Of a stretch of 6,977 nt of DNA, positions 1 through 6,481 are shown one piece after another. Made by a program: the position numbers and the translations under genes. Source of the DNA: Betaproteobacteria bacterium (GTDB taxonomy: Bacteria; Pseudomonadota; Gammaproteobacteria; Burkholderiales; UBA9220). How positions within the stretch are numbered: the first letter of the stretch is position 1; each line of letters begins with the position of its first letter. Under the pieces are notes generated by a model. It searched no databases, was not told where the DNA came from, and was given only the letters and a program-made list of their open reading frames with translations. The stretch is taken from NCBI GenBank assembly GCA_003519965.1, contig DOVS01000259.1, positions 1 through 6,977 of the forward strand, given 5' to 3'.

Positions 1-788
1 GGGTCGGATCCGCGCACCGATTTGTGGAGCGCGGAAATTTGATCGTAGAAGGCGTCGCCTCCCTTATCGAACAGGTGGGCGCCGCGCGCCAGGGATTGCT
101 TAATGAACTCGCCGTCGATACGGCGCACGCCGTGGGTAGGCGCGGCATTACGCACTTGCTCCAGCAAATTGAGCAAGCGGCGGGCGTCGCCGTCGGCGTA
201 GCCGGTCAGCAATGCGCGTGCGTCATCGGTAAAGTCGATATCGGGCAGCGCCTTGGCGGCCGCCTGGTCGAACAACTGTTCCAGCTCCGCCGCCGACAGC
301 GCATGCAATACGTACACTTGCGCCCGCGACAGCAGCGCGCTATTCACTTCAAAGGAAGGATTTTCGGTGGTGGCGCCGATAAAGGTAATCACGCCTTGCT
401 CCACGTAAGGCAAGAACGCATCTTGCTGGGCCTTGTTAAAGCGATGCACTTCATCGACGAACAACATCGTGTGGCGGCCGAATTGCCGCGCATTGCGCTG
501 GGCCCGATCAATCGCTTCACGGATGTCTTTTACACCGGAGAATACCGCCGACAGGGCGATGTATTCGGCGTCAAAGGCCTGGGCCATAAGCCGCGCCAGC
601 GTCGTCTTACCAACGCCCGGCGGCCCCCATAGGATCATGGAGTGGAGCTTGCCGGAATCGAACGCCAAGCGTAGCGGCTTGCCGGGCGCCAGCAGATGGC
701 GCTGGCCAATCACTTGCTCCAGGGTCCGCGGACGCAACTGTTCCGCCAGCGGCGCTGACGGGCCGGCCGAGGCGAACAGGTCACTCAC
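1..788 (-). CDS. rarA: RarA (MgsA/YcaJ) AAA+ recombination factor, 5' part only
   Basis: This is the N-terminal 262 codons of replication-associated recombination protein A, an AAA+ ATPase related to clamp loaders. It acts in the cytoplasm at stalled replication forks and gaps. The gene runs off the left edge, so the C-terminal tetramerisation region is not seen. Visible motifs are Walker A GPPGVGKT at residues 55-62, Walker B LFVDE at 109-113 followed by VHRFNK, the sensor-1 stretch GATTENPSFE at 138-147, a candidate arginine finger R155 in SALLSR, and sensor 2 GDARRLLN at 200-207. The last visible residues, HKSVRGSDP, are a family signature. The start is GTG at 788, inside the lolA stop region (GTGAGTGA, 8-base overlap), which suggests translational coupling. 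The N-terminus aligns by eye with RarA from there. I see no disruption in the visible part. Identification is very secure. Confidence 0.96.
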   Translation of the reverse strand, partial: MSDLFASAGPSAPLAEQLRPRTLEQVIGQRHLLAPGKPLRLAFDSGKLHSMILWGPPGVGKTTLARLMAQAFDAEYIALSAVFSGVKDIREAIDRAQRNARQFGRHTMLFVDEVHRFNKAQQDAFLPYVEQGVITFIGATTENPSFEVNSALLSRAQVYVLHALSAAELEQLFDQAAAKALPDIDFTDDARALLTGYADGDARRLLNLLEQVRNAAPTHGVRRIDGEFIKQSLARGAHLFDKGGDAFYDQISALHKSVRGSD

Positions 789-1386
789 CGATCACATCCA
801 CACCCGGCGGCGGCGTAAAGTGAAACATCGCCGGGTTGATCGGGGGATTGCGCCGAAAGTCATGGAACTGGATGATCGTGGTCTGGCCGAAATGGTCGTG
901 CAATTCCATCACGGCCAGCATGTCGCCGCGAAACCCCAAGCGAATCGATGCGAAGCTGCCCGTCTTCTGCTTCGGTGTCGCCGCCAGCCAGTCGAGAGCG
1001 CCCTTTTTCCCCAGGTCTTTCAGGTGGAAGTATTGTTCAATCGCGCCATCGCCCGCCAGCAACGCCGCCGGCGTGCTGCCTAGCGCCTGGCCGAGCTTGC
1101 GCACCGTCACTTGTTTGAGCTGCCGATCGTATAACCATAGCTTGTCGCCATCGCCGACAATCAACTGCGGATAAGGCGTTTGGTACTGCCAGCGGAATTT
1201 CCCGGGGCGGGAAAACGCCAGCGTGCCGCTCGCCCGCTGCAACGTCGTCAATTGCTGATCCAACACCGTTTGCATGAAATCCGCCGTGGCGCTGTGGGTG
1301 GTGCGGATAAACGCACGCAACTGGTCAAGCGTGGAAGCCGCCGCCGGCAGCGATAGCAATAAAACCAGCCATACCATCTTTTTCAT
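781..1386 (-). CDS. lolA: LolA, periplasmic outer-membrane lipoprotein carrier
   Basis: LolA (201 residues) accepts lipoproteins from the LolCDE exporter at the inner membrane and carries them through the periplasm to LolB. A signal peptide is clear: MKKM, then a hydrophobic core WLVLLLSLPAAAS, with cleavage probably around residues 17-18. The mature part shows the LolA pattern: SGTLAFSRPGKFRW at 53-66, where the arginine of FRW matches the arginine known to be important in E. coli LolA, then YPQLIVGDG at 72-80 and LWLYDRQLKQ at 83-92. Length is normal for the family. The ATG at 1386 has only a weak ribosome site (GGTG about nine bases upstream), but it gives a perfect signal peptide. The gene lies 69 bases downstream of ftsK and overlaps rarA by 8 bases, the usual ftsK-lolA-rarA order. 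An extended -10 sequence in the gap could give it its own promoter. Confidence 0.95.
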   Translation of the reverse strand: MKKMVWLVLLLSLPAAASTLDQLRAFIRTTHSATADFMQTVLDQQLTTLQRASGTLAFSRPGKFRWQYQTPYPQLIVGDGDKLWLYDRQLKQVTVRKLGQALGSTPAALLAGDGAIEQYFHLKDLGKKGALDWLAATPKQKTGSFASIRLGFRGDMLAVMELHDHFGQTTIIQFHDFRRNPPINPAMFHFTPPPGVDVIGE

Positions 1387-1412
1387 CGAGACACCGGAAC
1401 ACTGAAATGGCT

Positions 1413-1421
1413 ATTATGACA
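1413..1421 (-). promoter_or_regulatory. Possible extended -10 promoter for lolA-rarA
   Basis: On the minus strand, between the ftsK stop and the lolA ATG, the sequence TGTCATAAT fits an extended -10 element (TGn followed by CATAAT, 5 of 6 to consensus). A start about seven bases on would leave a leader of roughly 20 bases before lolA. The hexamer 17 bases upstream (TAGCGG) is a poor -35, as is often seen with extended -10 promoters. This is a by-eye match only. It matters because lolA and rarA lie behind the interrupted ftsK and might otherwise suffer polarity. Confidence 0.35.
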
Positions 1422-1455
1422 GAGTAGGATTTTCACCGCTAAATTCAACATGGCC

Positions 1456-3765
1456 TTATTCGCCGCCGGGAGCCAGCACTTCCCGGTTGCCGTTGCCTTG
1501 CATCGGCGACACCAGGCCGCTGCGCTCCATTTGCTCAATCAAGCGGGCCGCCCGATTGTAGCCGATACGCAACTGGCGCTGCACCGAGGAAATAGACGCG
1601 CGCCGCGATTGCAGCACGAGCGCCACGGCCTCGTCATACAGAGGATCGGCTTCGGCGTCGCCGCCGCCTTCACCATCGTCGCCGCCCTCCGCCGCCGCCT
1701 CCAGAATCCCCTCCACATATTGCGGCGCGCCGTGAGTCTTGAGGTGGTCAACCGTTTCTTGCACCTCCCGGTCCGCCACGAACGCGCCGTGCACCCGTTG
1801 CGGATAACCGGCGCCGGGCGGAAGATAAAGCATGTCTCCCTGACCGAGCAAAGCCTCCGCGCCCATCTGGTCGAGAATAGTGCGCGAATCCACCTTGCTC
1901 GACACCTGGAACGCGATGCGGGTCGGAACATTGGCCTTAATCAAACCGGTAATCACATCTACCGACGGCCGCTGAGTCGCCAACACCAGATGAATACCGG
2001 ACGCGCGCGCTTTTTACGCCAGTCACGCAATCAGCTCCTCCACCTTTTTACCCGCCACCATCATCAAATCGGCCAGCTCGTCGATAAACACAACGATCAG
2101 CGGCAGGGGCGACAATGGTTCGGGATTTTCCGGGGTCAGACTGAAGGGATGGCGCAGCGGCTCGCCCGCTCTCTCCGCCTCCCGGATTTTCTGGTTGCAA
2201 CCCGCCAAGTTGCGCACGCCAAGCGCGGCCATCAGCTTGTAACGCCGCTCCATTTCCGCCACGCACCAATGAAGCGCGTTGGCGGCGTGGCGCATATCGG
2301 TCACGACAGGCGCGAGCAAGTGAGGAATAGCCTCGTACATCGATAACTCGAGCATTTTAGGATCGACCAGGATCAACCGCACCTCGGCGGGAGCGGCTTT
2401 ATACAGCAGGCTTAGGATCATGGCGTTGATCGCCACCGACTTTCCCGAGCCGGTGGTTCCCGCCACCAGCACATGGGGCATCTTCGCGAGATCGGCGACC
2501 ACCGGCTTACCGGAAATATCTTTGCCCAAGGCGATGGTCAGCGGCGAATGGGGATCGGCGTAGGCGCGGGAAGAAATAATTTCCCGAAGCCGTACGACCT
2601 GGCGGGTGGGGTTGGGAATTTCCAGGCCCATGCAGCTTTTCCCCGGGATAATCTCCACCACCCGGATACTACCCACCGACAACGCCCGCGCCAGGTCTTT
2701 AACCAGGTTGGTGATCTGGCTGCCCTTCACACCCGTCGCCGGCTCGATCTCGTAGCGGGTAATCACCGGCCCCGGCAACGCGGCAAGCACTTTGACCTCC
2801 ACGCCGAATTCCATCAGCTTGCGCTCGATCAATCGGGAGGTAAACTCCAGGGTTTCCGCGCTCAGCACCGCCGGCTTGGCGTCCGCGTCCGCCAGCAAGC
2901 GCAATGGCGGTAACGCCGAATCCGGCAAGTCGTCGAACAGCGGCGCTTGTTTTTCCTTTTCCAGCCGCTCGGATTTGGGAATGCGCGTGACCGGCGTTTC
3001 GATATGCAGCGGCTCATGGGTTCGCCGGCGTCTTTTTTCGCCGCTGACGATTTCCTCGCGCCGGCTCACCGCCGCCTTGCCGAGACGCCGGTCGCGCCAA
3101 TGCTGGCTCGTGGTTTTGACAAAGAAATAAGCGCTCTCCAACCAGCCGCCCACCCCCTCCATCACCGCCAGCCACGACAAACCGGTGAACAGACTTAACC
3201 CCACCGCCATCCCAAGCAATAGCGCCAGGGTCGCACCGGTGAACCCGAGCAACCGGTAGAGCATATCCCCCACGACGGCGCCCATCATGCCGCCCGGCGC
3301 CAACGGCAGCGCGGCGTGCAGTGTATAAAGACGAAGCGATTCCAAGCCGCTGCTAGCCAGCAGCAGGAACAGAAAGCCGATCACGGAAACGACCAGCGGA
3401 CGATGATCGGACAAAGCAGCGCTATCGAGCCGTTTGTAACCCCACCAGACGGCGTAAAGCGCGAAGGCCACCCACCAGGCGGCGGAAACGCCGAACAAAT
3501 ACAGCAGAATATCCGCCAGATAGGCGCCGACCTTGCCGCCGGCGTTATGCAGCGCCGTCTGGCTAGCGCTATGCGACCATCCCGGATCCGCCGGGCTATA
3601 CGTCGTCAGAATAATCGCCAAATAAATCGCCAGCGCCACCAGCGCCAACCACCACGCTTCCCGCAGCAATTCGACGAACCGGGGAGTGGGTGGTGTTTTA
3701 ATAGATGCTTCCTGAGAAATCTTTTTCCGCCAATCCATAGTATTAGAGCGAGTCTCGATGGCCAT
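1456..3765 (-). pseudogene. ftsK: FtsK DNA translocase, interrupted by two in-frame stops
   Basis: FtsK anchors at the division septum and pumps chromosome DNA, activating XerCD recombination at dif. The frame spans 769 codons plus a TAA stop, normal for the four-helix type. Membrane segments fall near residues 37-56, 80-109, 123-142 and 160-202. A charged linker follows, then the alpha/beta motor with Walker [10 protein letters not shown] at 435-443, [11 protein letters not shown] at 468-478 and Walker [12 protein letters not shown] at 558-568. Codon 581 is TGA and codon 584 is TAA, where the family has Arg and Gln (ARLAQKARA). There is no frame change. From codon 585 the frame resumes with [17 protein letters not shown] and continues to an intact winged-helix gamma domain at about 707-764. 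As written, the product ends after Walker B. It would keep the septum anchor but lose the motor end and the KOPS/XerD-contacting domain. Sequencing error or a very recent lesion are the alternatives. The ATG at 3765 is used; ATG at codon 10 (3738) is another possible start. Confidence 0.93.
2014..2025 (-). other. Twin nonsense codons inside ftsK
   Basis: Read on the minus strand, these twelve bases are TGA CTG GCG TAA, where related FtsK proteins have Arg-Leu-Ala-Gln. Single C-to-T transitions from CGA and CAA would explain both stops. The frame before and after is the same, so no indel is involved. Confidence 0.9.
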
Positions 3766-3773
3766 TTTCTGAA

Positions 3774-3802
3774 ATTATACCCCCTCCCCTCCGCCATGCC
3801 AG
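3774..3802 (-). promoter_or_regulatory. Probable sigma-70 promoter for ftsK
   Basis: On the minus strand, a perfect -10 TATAAT (3779 to 3774) lies 17 bases from CTGGCA (3802 to 3797), which matches 4 of 6 of the -35 consensus. Transcription would begin near 3767, only a base or two before the ATG at 3765. Either the message is almost leaderless, or translation begins at the ATG at 3738 (MDWRKK). The spacer is very G-rich. The spacing is canonical, but I have not tested it. Confidence 0.5.
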
Positions 3803-3860
3803 CGCCATACACTGAAGTAGGCGGCAAAACCATCGAGTGACGAAACAAATCCCGTCGTTT

Positions 3861-3889
3861 TCAATCAATCCATTGAAACTATTGATTGA
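3861..3889. repeat. Inverted repeat TCAATCAAT / ATTGATTGA
   Basis: Perfect 9-base arms (3861-3869 and 3881-3889) are separated by 11 bases. A second, overlapping pair, TTTCAAT/ATTGAAA, lies at 3859-3878. The arms are AT-rich and no T-run follows, so an operator-like site is more plausible than a terminator. It lies about 60 bases upstream of the proposed ftsK -35 sequence. Its role is unknown. Confidence 0.45.
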
Positions 3890-4247
3890 TTCAACTTAAA
3901 CAAGCGCCGCGCTCGTTTGGCGACAGGAGGGAAAGCGGCAGTAGCACTGCGGTTTCTTCTAATCGTCGAGCGAAAGGAGCGCACAACAAGAGACGACGAA
4001 CAACAGCTTATCCAGAGAGAAAGAATCGGATTTACAACGGGTGAAGGCAGGTCCCACGCAACCCGGGAGCCACCTTGCCGGAGCGGCGTTAACTCACTAT
4101 CGACGAGGAACGCAAGCGCAACCATGCGGCTGCGCGACAATCAACGTTGCAGACATACCGGCCGGTGATTCAACATCGCTACCGAAATGTAGCAGCGAAT
4201 AAAACACCGACGAAACTTAACGAGCTGGAAAACCAGAAACAGACCAT

Positions 4248-4300
4248 CCCTCATTGGCCGAGGAGTGGAGGCGCCGCATCGGCCATGAGGGGGATTTTAT
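4248..4300 (+). terminator. Strong hairpin with short T-run, plus strand
   Basis: CCCTCATTGGCCGA (4248-4261) pairs with TCGGCCATGAGGG (4279-4291) with a single bulged T. The stem is 13 base pairs with a 17-base loop, followed by GGATTTTAT. It looks like an intrinsic terminator for a plus-strand transcript, although no plus-strand gene precedes it. The T-run is short, so a structural role in an RNA or a mobile repeat is possible. Confidence 0.5.
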
Positions 4301-4361
4301 CAGCACACCTTCTTACTTAGTAGCGCAAACGCCAAGGCAGCGAACGCTTAAATAGGGAGAT

Positions 4362-4405
4362 AAAAAAAGTTATGCCGCTCTGTCTCCCTCGACTAGCCGC
4401 GGCAT
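4362..4405 (-). terminator. Intrinsic terminator of the lipoprotein gene
   Basis: On the minus strand, 18 bases after the lipoprotein stop codon, ATGCCGC (4405 to 4399) pairs with GCGGCAT (4378 to 4372) across a 20-base loop. AAC and a run of seven T (4368 to 4362) follow. Position and T-run fit a rho-independent terminator for the upstream minus-strand gene. The loop also contains TCTCCC on the plus strand, which could pair alternatively with GGGAGA at 4355-4360. Confidence 0.65.
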
Positions 4406-4423
4406 CATTCAAGAAGCTAATAC

Positions 4424-4822
4424 TTATTGCCGCAGAATACCTGTGCTAGTATCCACGGCCGAGGAACTCAGGCTGTAGTTCTGTAGCACTTTTCCTTTAT
4501 CGAAGAAAATCATCAGCGTTTTCTTCTTGCCTTCTTCTCCGCTACTCAAGATGTTGACAAGAGGAATGAAATTAATGGCCTTGTCATGCATCTTAGTGAA
4601 ATCATATTCCCAAATCTCGTTACCGCTGTCAGTAAACGACACCTTCATTGGGTCGCCGTAGAGCTTGCGCACCTCATTTTCAGTAGTCTTGCCACGGACG
4701 AGTTTCGAGGAAACGGTTGCCTGGGTCTGGCTGGCAATGCGTTCATTACCGGTGCTCGCGCATCCGCCGAATGTCAGGATACCCAAGACAATCACAATAG
4801 CCAGAAGAGGTTTCTTGTCCAT
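4424..4822 (-). CDS. Small lipoprotein with a BamE/SmpA-OmlA-like domain
   Basis: A 132-residue predicted lipoprotein. MDKKP is followed by a hydrophobic segment and a lipobox ending FGGC, with the lipidated cysteine at residue 21. Ala and Ser follow it, not Asp, so sorting by LolA/LolB to the outer membrane is expected. Residues about 43-75 (VRGKTTENEVRKLYGDP and then GNEIWEYDF) match the SmpA/OmlA fold of BamE-like proteins. That fold also occurs in many small lipoproteins of unknown role on plasmids and genomic islands. The frame is open further upstream to 4918, but the start at 4822 is chosen because it places the signal sequence at the N-terminus and has a purine-rich site (AAAGAGAG) before it. 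It stands alone with its own terminator, away from the usual fur or recN neighbours of bamE, so it is probably a paralogue, not BamE itself. Confidence 0.82.
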   Translation of the reverse strand: MDKKPLLAIVIVLGILTFGGCASTGNERIASQTQATVSSKLVRGKTTENEVRKLYGDPMKVSFTDSGNEIWEYDFTKMHDKAINFIPLVNILSSGEEGKKKTLMIFFDKGKVLQNYSLSSSAVDTSTGILRQ

Positions 4823-4929
4823 TTTTCTCAACTCTCTTTCATAAAGAACCAAGTCACAAAAAAGGCAAAACGGCAACCTTGTCTCGCGACATCGTGATGC
4901 ACCGGGGCAATATAACATGAAACGGCCTC

Positions 4930-4954
4930 AGTCTATCGCTTGAACCCATAGACT
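4930..4954. repeat. Hairpin AGTCTAT / ATAGACT
   Basis: Perfect 7-base arms (4930-4936 and 4948-4954) surround an 11-base loop. The outer bases GCCTC (4925-4929) and GAGGC (4983-4987) could also pair, enclosing a second small hairpin CGGT/ACCG at 4972-4983. It lies between the lipoprotein and the transposase remnant and may belong to the latter's left flank. Confidence 0.35.
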
Positions 4955-4982
4955 GCCGCAACATTCAACGTCGGTAAAAACC

Positions 4983-5016
4983 GAGGCGGCTCGATTTATT
5001 TTCTTTTCCAGACGAT
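4983..5016 (+). repeat. Degraded repeat copy, left flank of the transposase remnant
   Basis: This 34-base stretch resembles 6730-6763 near the other end of the window. Both begin with GAG, then share CTC, one variable base, ATTTATTTT, a pyrimidine-rich stretch and AGAC, ending in AT. It lies 40 bases before the start of the transposase remnant, which ties the right-hand repeat cluster to that element. By-eye alignment with small gaps; moderate certainty. Confidence 0.5.
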
Positions 5017-5055
5017 ATGTTGACAGATGCTTAATGGGCGCCTCATTTTTGCATC

Positions 5056-5381
5056 ATGGCGCGTTTACTCTGCACTTGCCCGGCCAATCCCGGTACGTTA
5101 TTACGCATCGACGACGTCCTGCAATCCATCGGCCAACGCTGCATCCAATAGTTCAGCGACATCAATCGGCGCACCGGCGCTTTCTGGGGAAGAGATTACA
5201 AAACGGCGCGAATCGACAGTGCGCATTATCTTCTCGCCTGCCGCCGCCCCATCGAAGAAATCCCGCGCGCATAGTCCTGCACCCTAGGAAACGCCCTTGG
5301 TCAAACGCATGCTTGGCATACGGAACGGAGACCAGATAGACTGCTTGCTTGCTGACCGCCTTCGCCACATACAATGCTGGG
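5056..5381 (+). pseudogene. Decayed REP-associated tyrosine transposase (IS200/Y1 type)
   Basis: No single frame is open, but joined frames reproduce a RAYT/Y1 transposase. ATG at 5056 gives MARL. Two bases later another frame gives LHLPGQSRYVITHRR (family: LPG-P-HVIQRG). An internal deletion then removes the catalytic middle, including the HUH histidines. The first frame resumes at 5119 with LQSIGQRCIQ, a TAG stop (5149-5151) replacing the usual Tyr, then FSDINRRTGAFW, DYKTARIDSAHYLLAC and RRPIEEIPRA (family: YRRTGTLWEGRYK, IDSE-YLLTC, RYIELNPVRAGMV). From 5271 a third segment reads VLHPRKRPWSNACLAYG, TAG, then ACLLTAFATYNAGG (family: HP--YRWSSY, LLTPH-LY-ALG). Such enzymes mobilise short palindromic REP sequences by single-strand transposition. 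This copy is dead through at least two frame changes, two stops and the deletion. The identification rests on recalled family consensus. Confidence 0.75.
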
Positions 5382-5566
5382 GGCAACGACCACAGTGCGG
5401 GAGCGGGAACGGTCAAGGCGCATCGACGGCCGCGCGCCGCTCTTGCCATAATGAGGCAGTCCGGCCACAGTGTAATGGTATCTGAAGTTAATTTTCACTT
5501 ACGGCTGAATGCTAAACGGTATATCTTCATATTTTTTGCAGCGCAAGCGTTAACCGCGAAAAACCT

Positions 5567-6481
5567 ATGATAAAAAAAGTTCTACATGTTTATAAGGCAT
5601 CAGGGATAAGGGGAGTGTTTCGCGCGGTGCTTCGCCGTTTCACTCCGAAAAGAGCGGAATGCCTCCCGCTTTGCAAGAAACTGCTTTCGAATGGCGTTGG
5701 ATTGGAAATCGGCGGACCAAGCGGCGTATTTCAGCGATCGGGAATTTTACCTATCTATTCCATGATCAACCGGCTGGATAATTGTAATTTTTCCGACCAA
5801 ACAACCTGGGAAGGAACGATCAATGAAGGCATGACTTTCCAATACGATGTAAATCGCGCGCCTGGCAGACAATACATATCCGAAGCTTCTGACCTACAGG
5901 ACATTCCTTCGGCAACATACGATTTTCTTCTGTCGTCCCATGTCATCGAACATGTCGCCAATCCGTTGCAAGCATTATCGGAGTGGATTCGCGTGCTAAG
6001 CAATGAAGGAATTTTGATATTACTGGTTCCACACAAAGAGGGTACTTTTGATCATAAAAGACCGGTAACCTCGTTCGATCATCTCATTGCAGACGTTGAG
6101 AACAACACAAAGGAAGATGACCGGACCCACTTGCCGGAGATATTGGCCTTCCATGATCTGGAAAGAGACCCGGCGGCGGGGAGCCTTGAAACATTTAAGC
6201 AACGATCAGAGAAAAATGTTGAGAATAGATGCCTACATCACCATGTATTCGATACGGCGCTTACTATCCGGCTGCTATCGCACATGAACCTCCAAATACA
6301 CGCGATTGAGAACGCCTTACCCTTCCACATTATCGCAATTGCTCAAAAAACGCCGCTGGGACAATTGCCTGACAACCAAGCTTTTTTCGATGAAGAAGCA
6401 GAGCACCGGCGCCGAAGCCCGTTTGTTTCGGACAAACACCCGTTAGCCCAAGGGGAAGGCTTAATAAACCATGCCTCTTGA
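5567..6481 (+). CDS. Class I SAM-dependent methyltransferase
   Basis: A 304-residue predicted cytoplasmic methyltransferase of the Methyltransf_11 type. The SAM-binding motif I is GLEIGGPSG at 45-53. The later Rossmann strands read YDFLLSSHVIEHVANP at 118-133, with the IEH typical of this group, and ILILLVPHK at 149-157. A histidine-rich stretch CLHHHVFD (223-230) is a possible metal or substrate site. Relatives with LEIGGPS and VIEH motifs are often found beside glycosyltransferases in O-antigen, capsule or exopolysaccharide loci, so a sugar or lipid-linked glycan is a likely substrate; this is inference. The ATG at 5567 has no clear ribosome site but is the first start, and the N-terminus is helical and basic. 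Base composition is visibly lower in GC than ftsK-lolA-rarA, suggesting acquisition. It stands alone between a transposase remnant and a repeat cluster. Confidence 0.85.
   Translation: MIKKVLHVYKASGIRGVFRAVLRRFTPKRAECLPLCKKLLSNGVGLEIGGPSGVFQRSGILPIYSMINRLDNCNFSDQTTWEGTINEGMTFQYDVNRAPGRQYISEASDLQDIPSATYDFLLSSHVIEHVANPLQALSEWIRVLSNEGILILLVPHKEGTFDHKRPVTSFDHLIADVENNTKEDDRTHLPEILAFHDLERDPAAGSLETFKQRSEKNVENRCLHHHVFDTALTIRLLSHMNLQIHAIENALPFHIIAIAQKTPLGQLPDNQAFFDEEAEHRRRSPFVSDKHPLAQGEGLINHAS

Larger units (their letters stand above)
3841..4423. other. Intergenic stretch without a recognisable gene
   Basis: I find no credible protein gene in these 580 bases. Reading frames in both directions lack family signatures and good start sites. 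The longest plus-strand open stretch is 4093-4320 (75 codons, rich in Arg, Lys, Asn and Gln). It has no ATG near its beginning and ends inside the terminator region. The stretch is rich in inverted repeats: 3861-3889, 4046-4079 (GGCAGGT with ACCTTGCC), 4178-4193 (GCTAC with GTAGC) and 4248-4291. It could hold a small RNA on the plus strand or a decayed element; I recognise neither. In many betaproteobacteria the region upstream of ftsK holds a divergent gene such as trxB. None is present here. Confidence 0.6.

Noticed and set aside
24..1083. Long plus-strand open frames of about 200 codons opposite rarA and lolA
   Set aside because: They are antisense shadows of GC-rich coding sequence. Their translations are Arg/His/Gln-rich with no family pattern, whereas rarA and lolA on the other strand are unmistakable.
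1456..1986. The ftsK 3' part as a separate gene starting at GTG 1986
   Set aside because: The GTG is an internal valine of the conserved [10 protein letters not shown] strand. No ribosome site precedes it, and a protein starting there would lack the Walker A half of the fold.
2014..2025. A reassigned genetic code explaining the ftsK stops
   Set aside because: Both TGA and TAA occur here and both serve as true ends nearby (lolA and the methyltransferase by TGA, ftsK and the lipoprotein by TAA).
1450..2346. A 298-codon plus-strand open frame opposite the end of ftsK
   Set aside because: It is antisense to conserved FtsK codons, has no recognisable domain and is composed mostly of His, Arg, Gln and Ala. 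It is not evidence for a gene despite its length.
3606..3848. Minus-strand open frame MFRHSMVLPP overlapping the start of ftsK
   Set aside because: It overlaps the ftsK promoter and N-terminus in another frame and becomes Trp/Arg-rich nonsense. FtsK's own frame is clearly the coding one.
4041..4075. Cobalamin-riboswitch-like words (GGTGAAGG, CCCACGCAAC, GAGCCACC)
   Set aside because: The order loosely resembles the B12 box, but the conserved spacing and the GCCACTG box are absent, and no transport or cobalamin gene follows.
3865..4140. Minus-strand 91-codon open frame in the intergenic stretch
   Set aside because: It is Ser/Arg-rich without domains, and I see no ribosome site or conserved pattern. 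Not enough to call a gene.
4820..4918. Upstream extension of the lipoprotein to ATG at 4918
   Set aside because: It would bury the signal sequence and lipobox 32 residues inside the protein. The start at 4822 puts them at the N-terminus.
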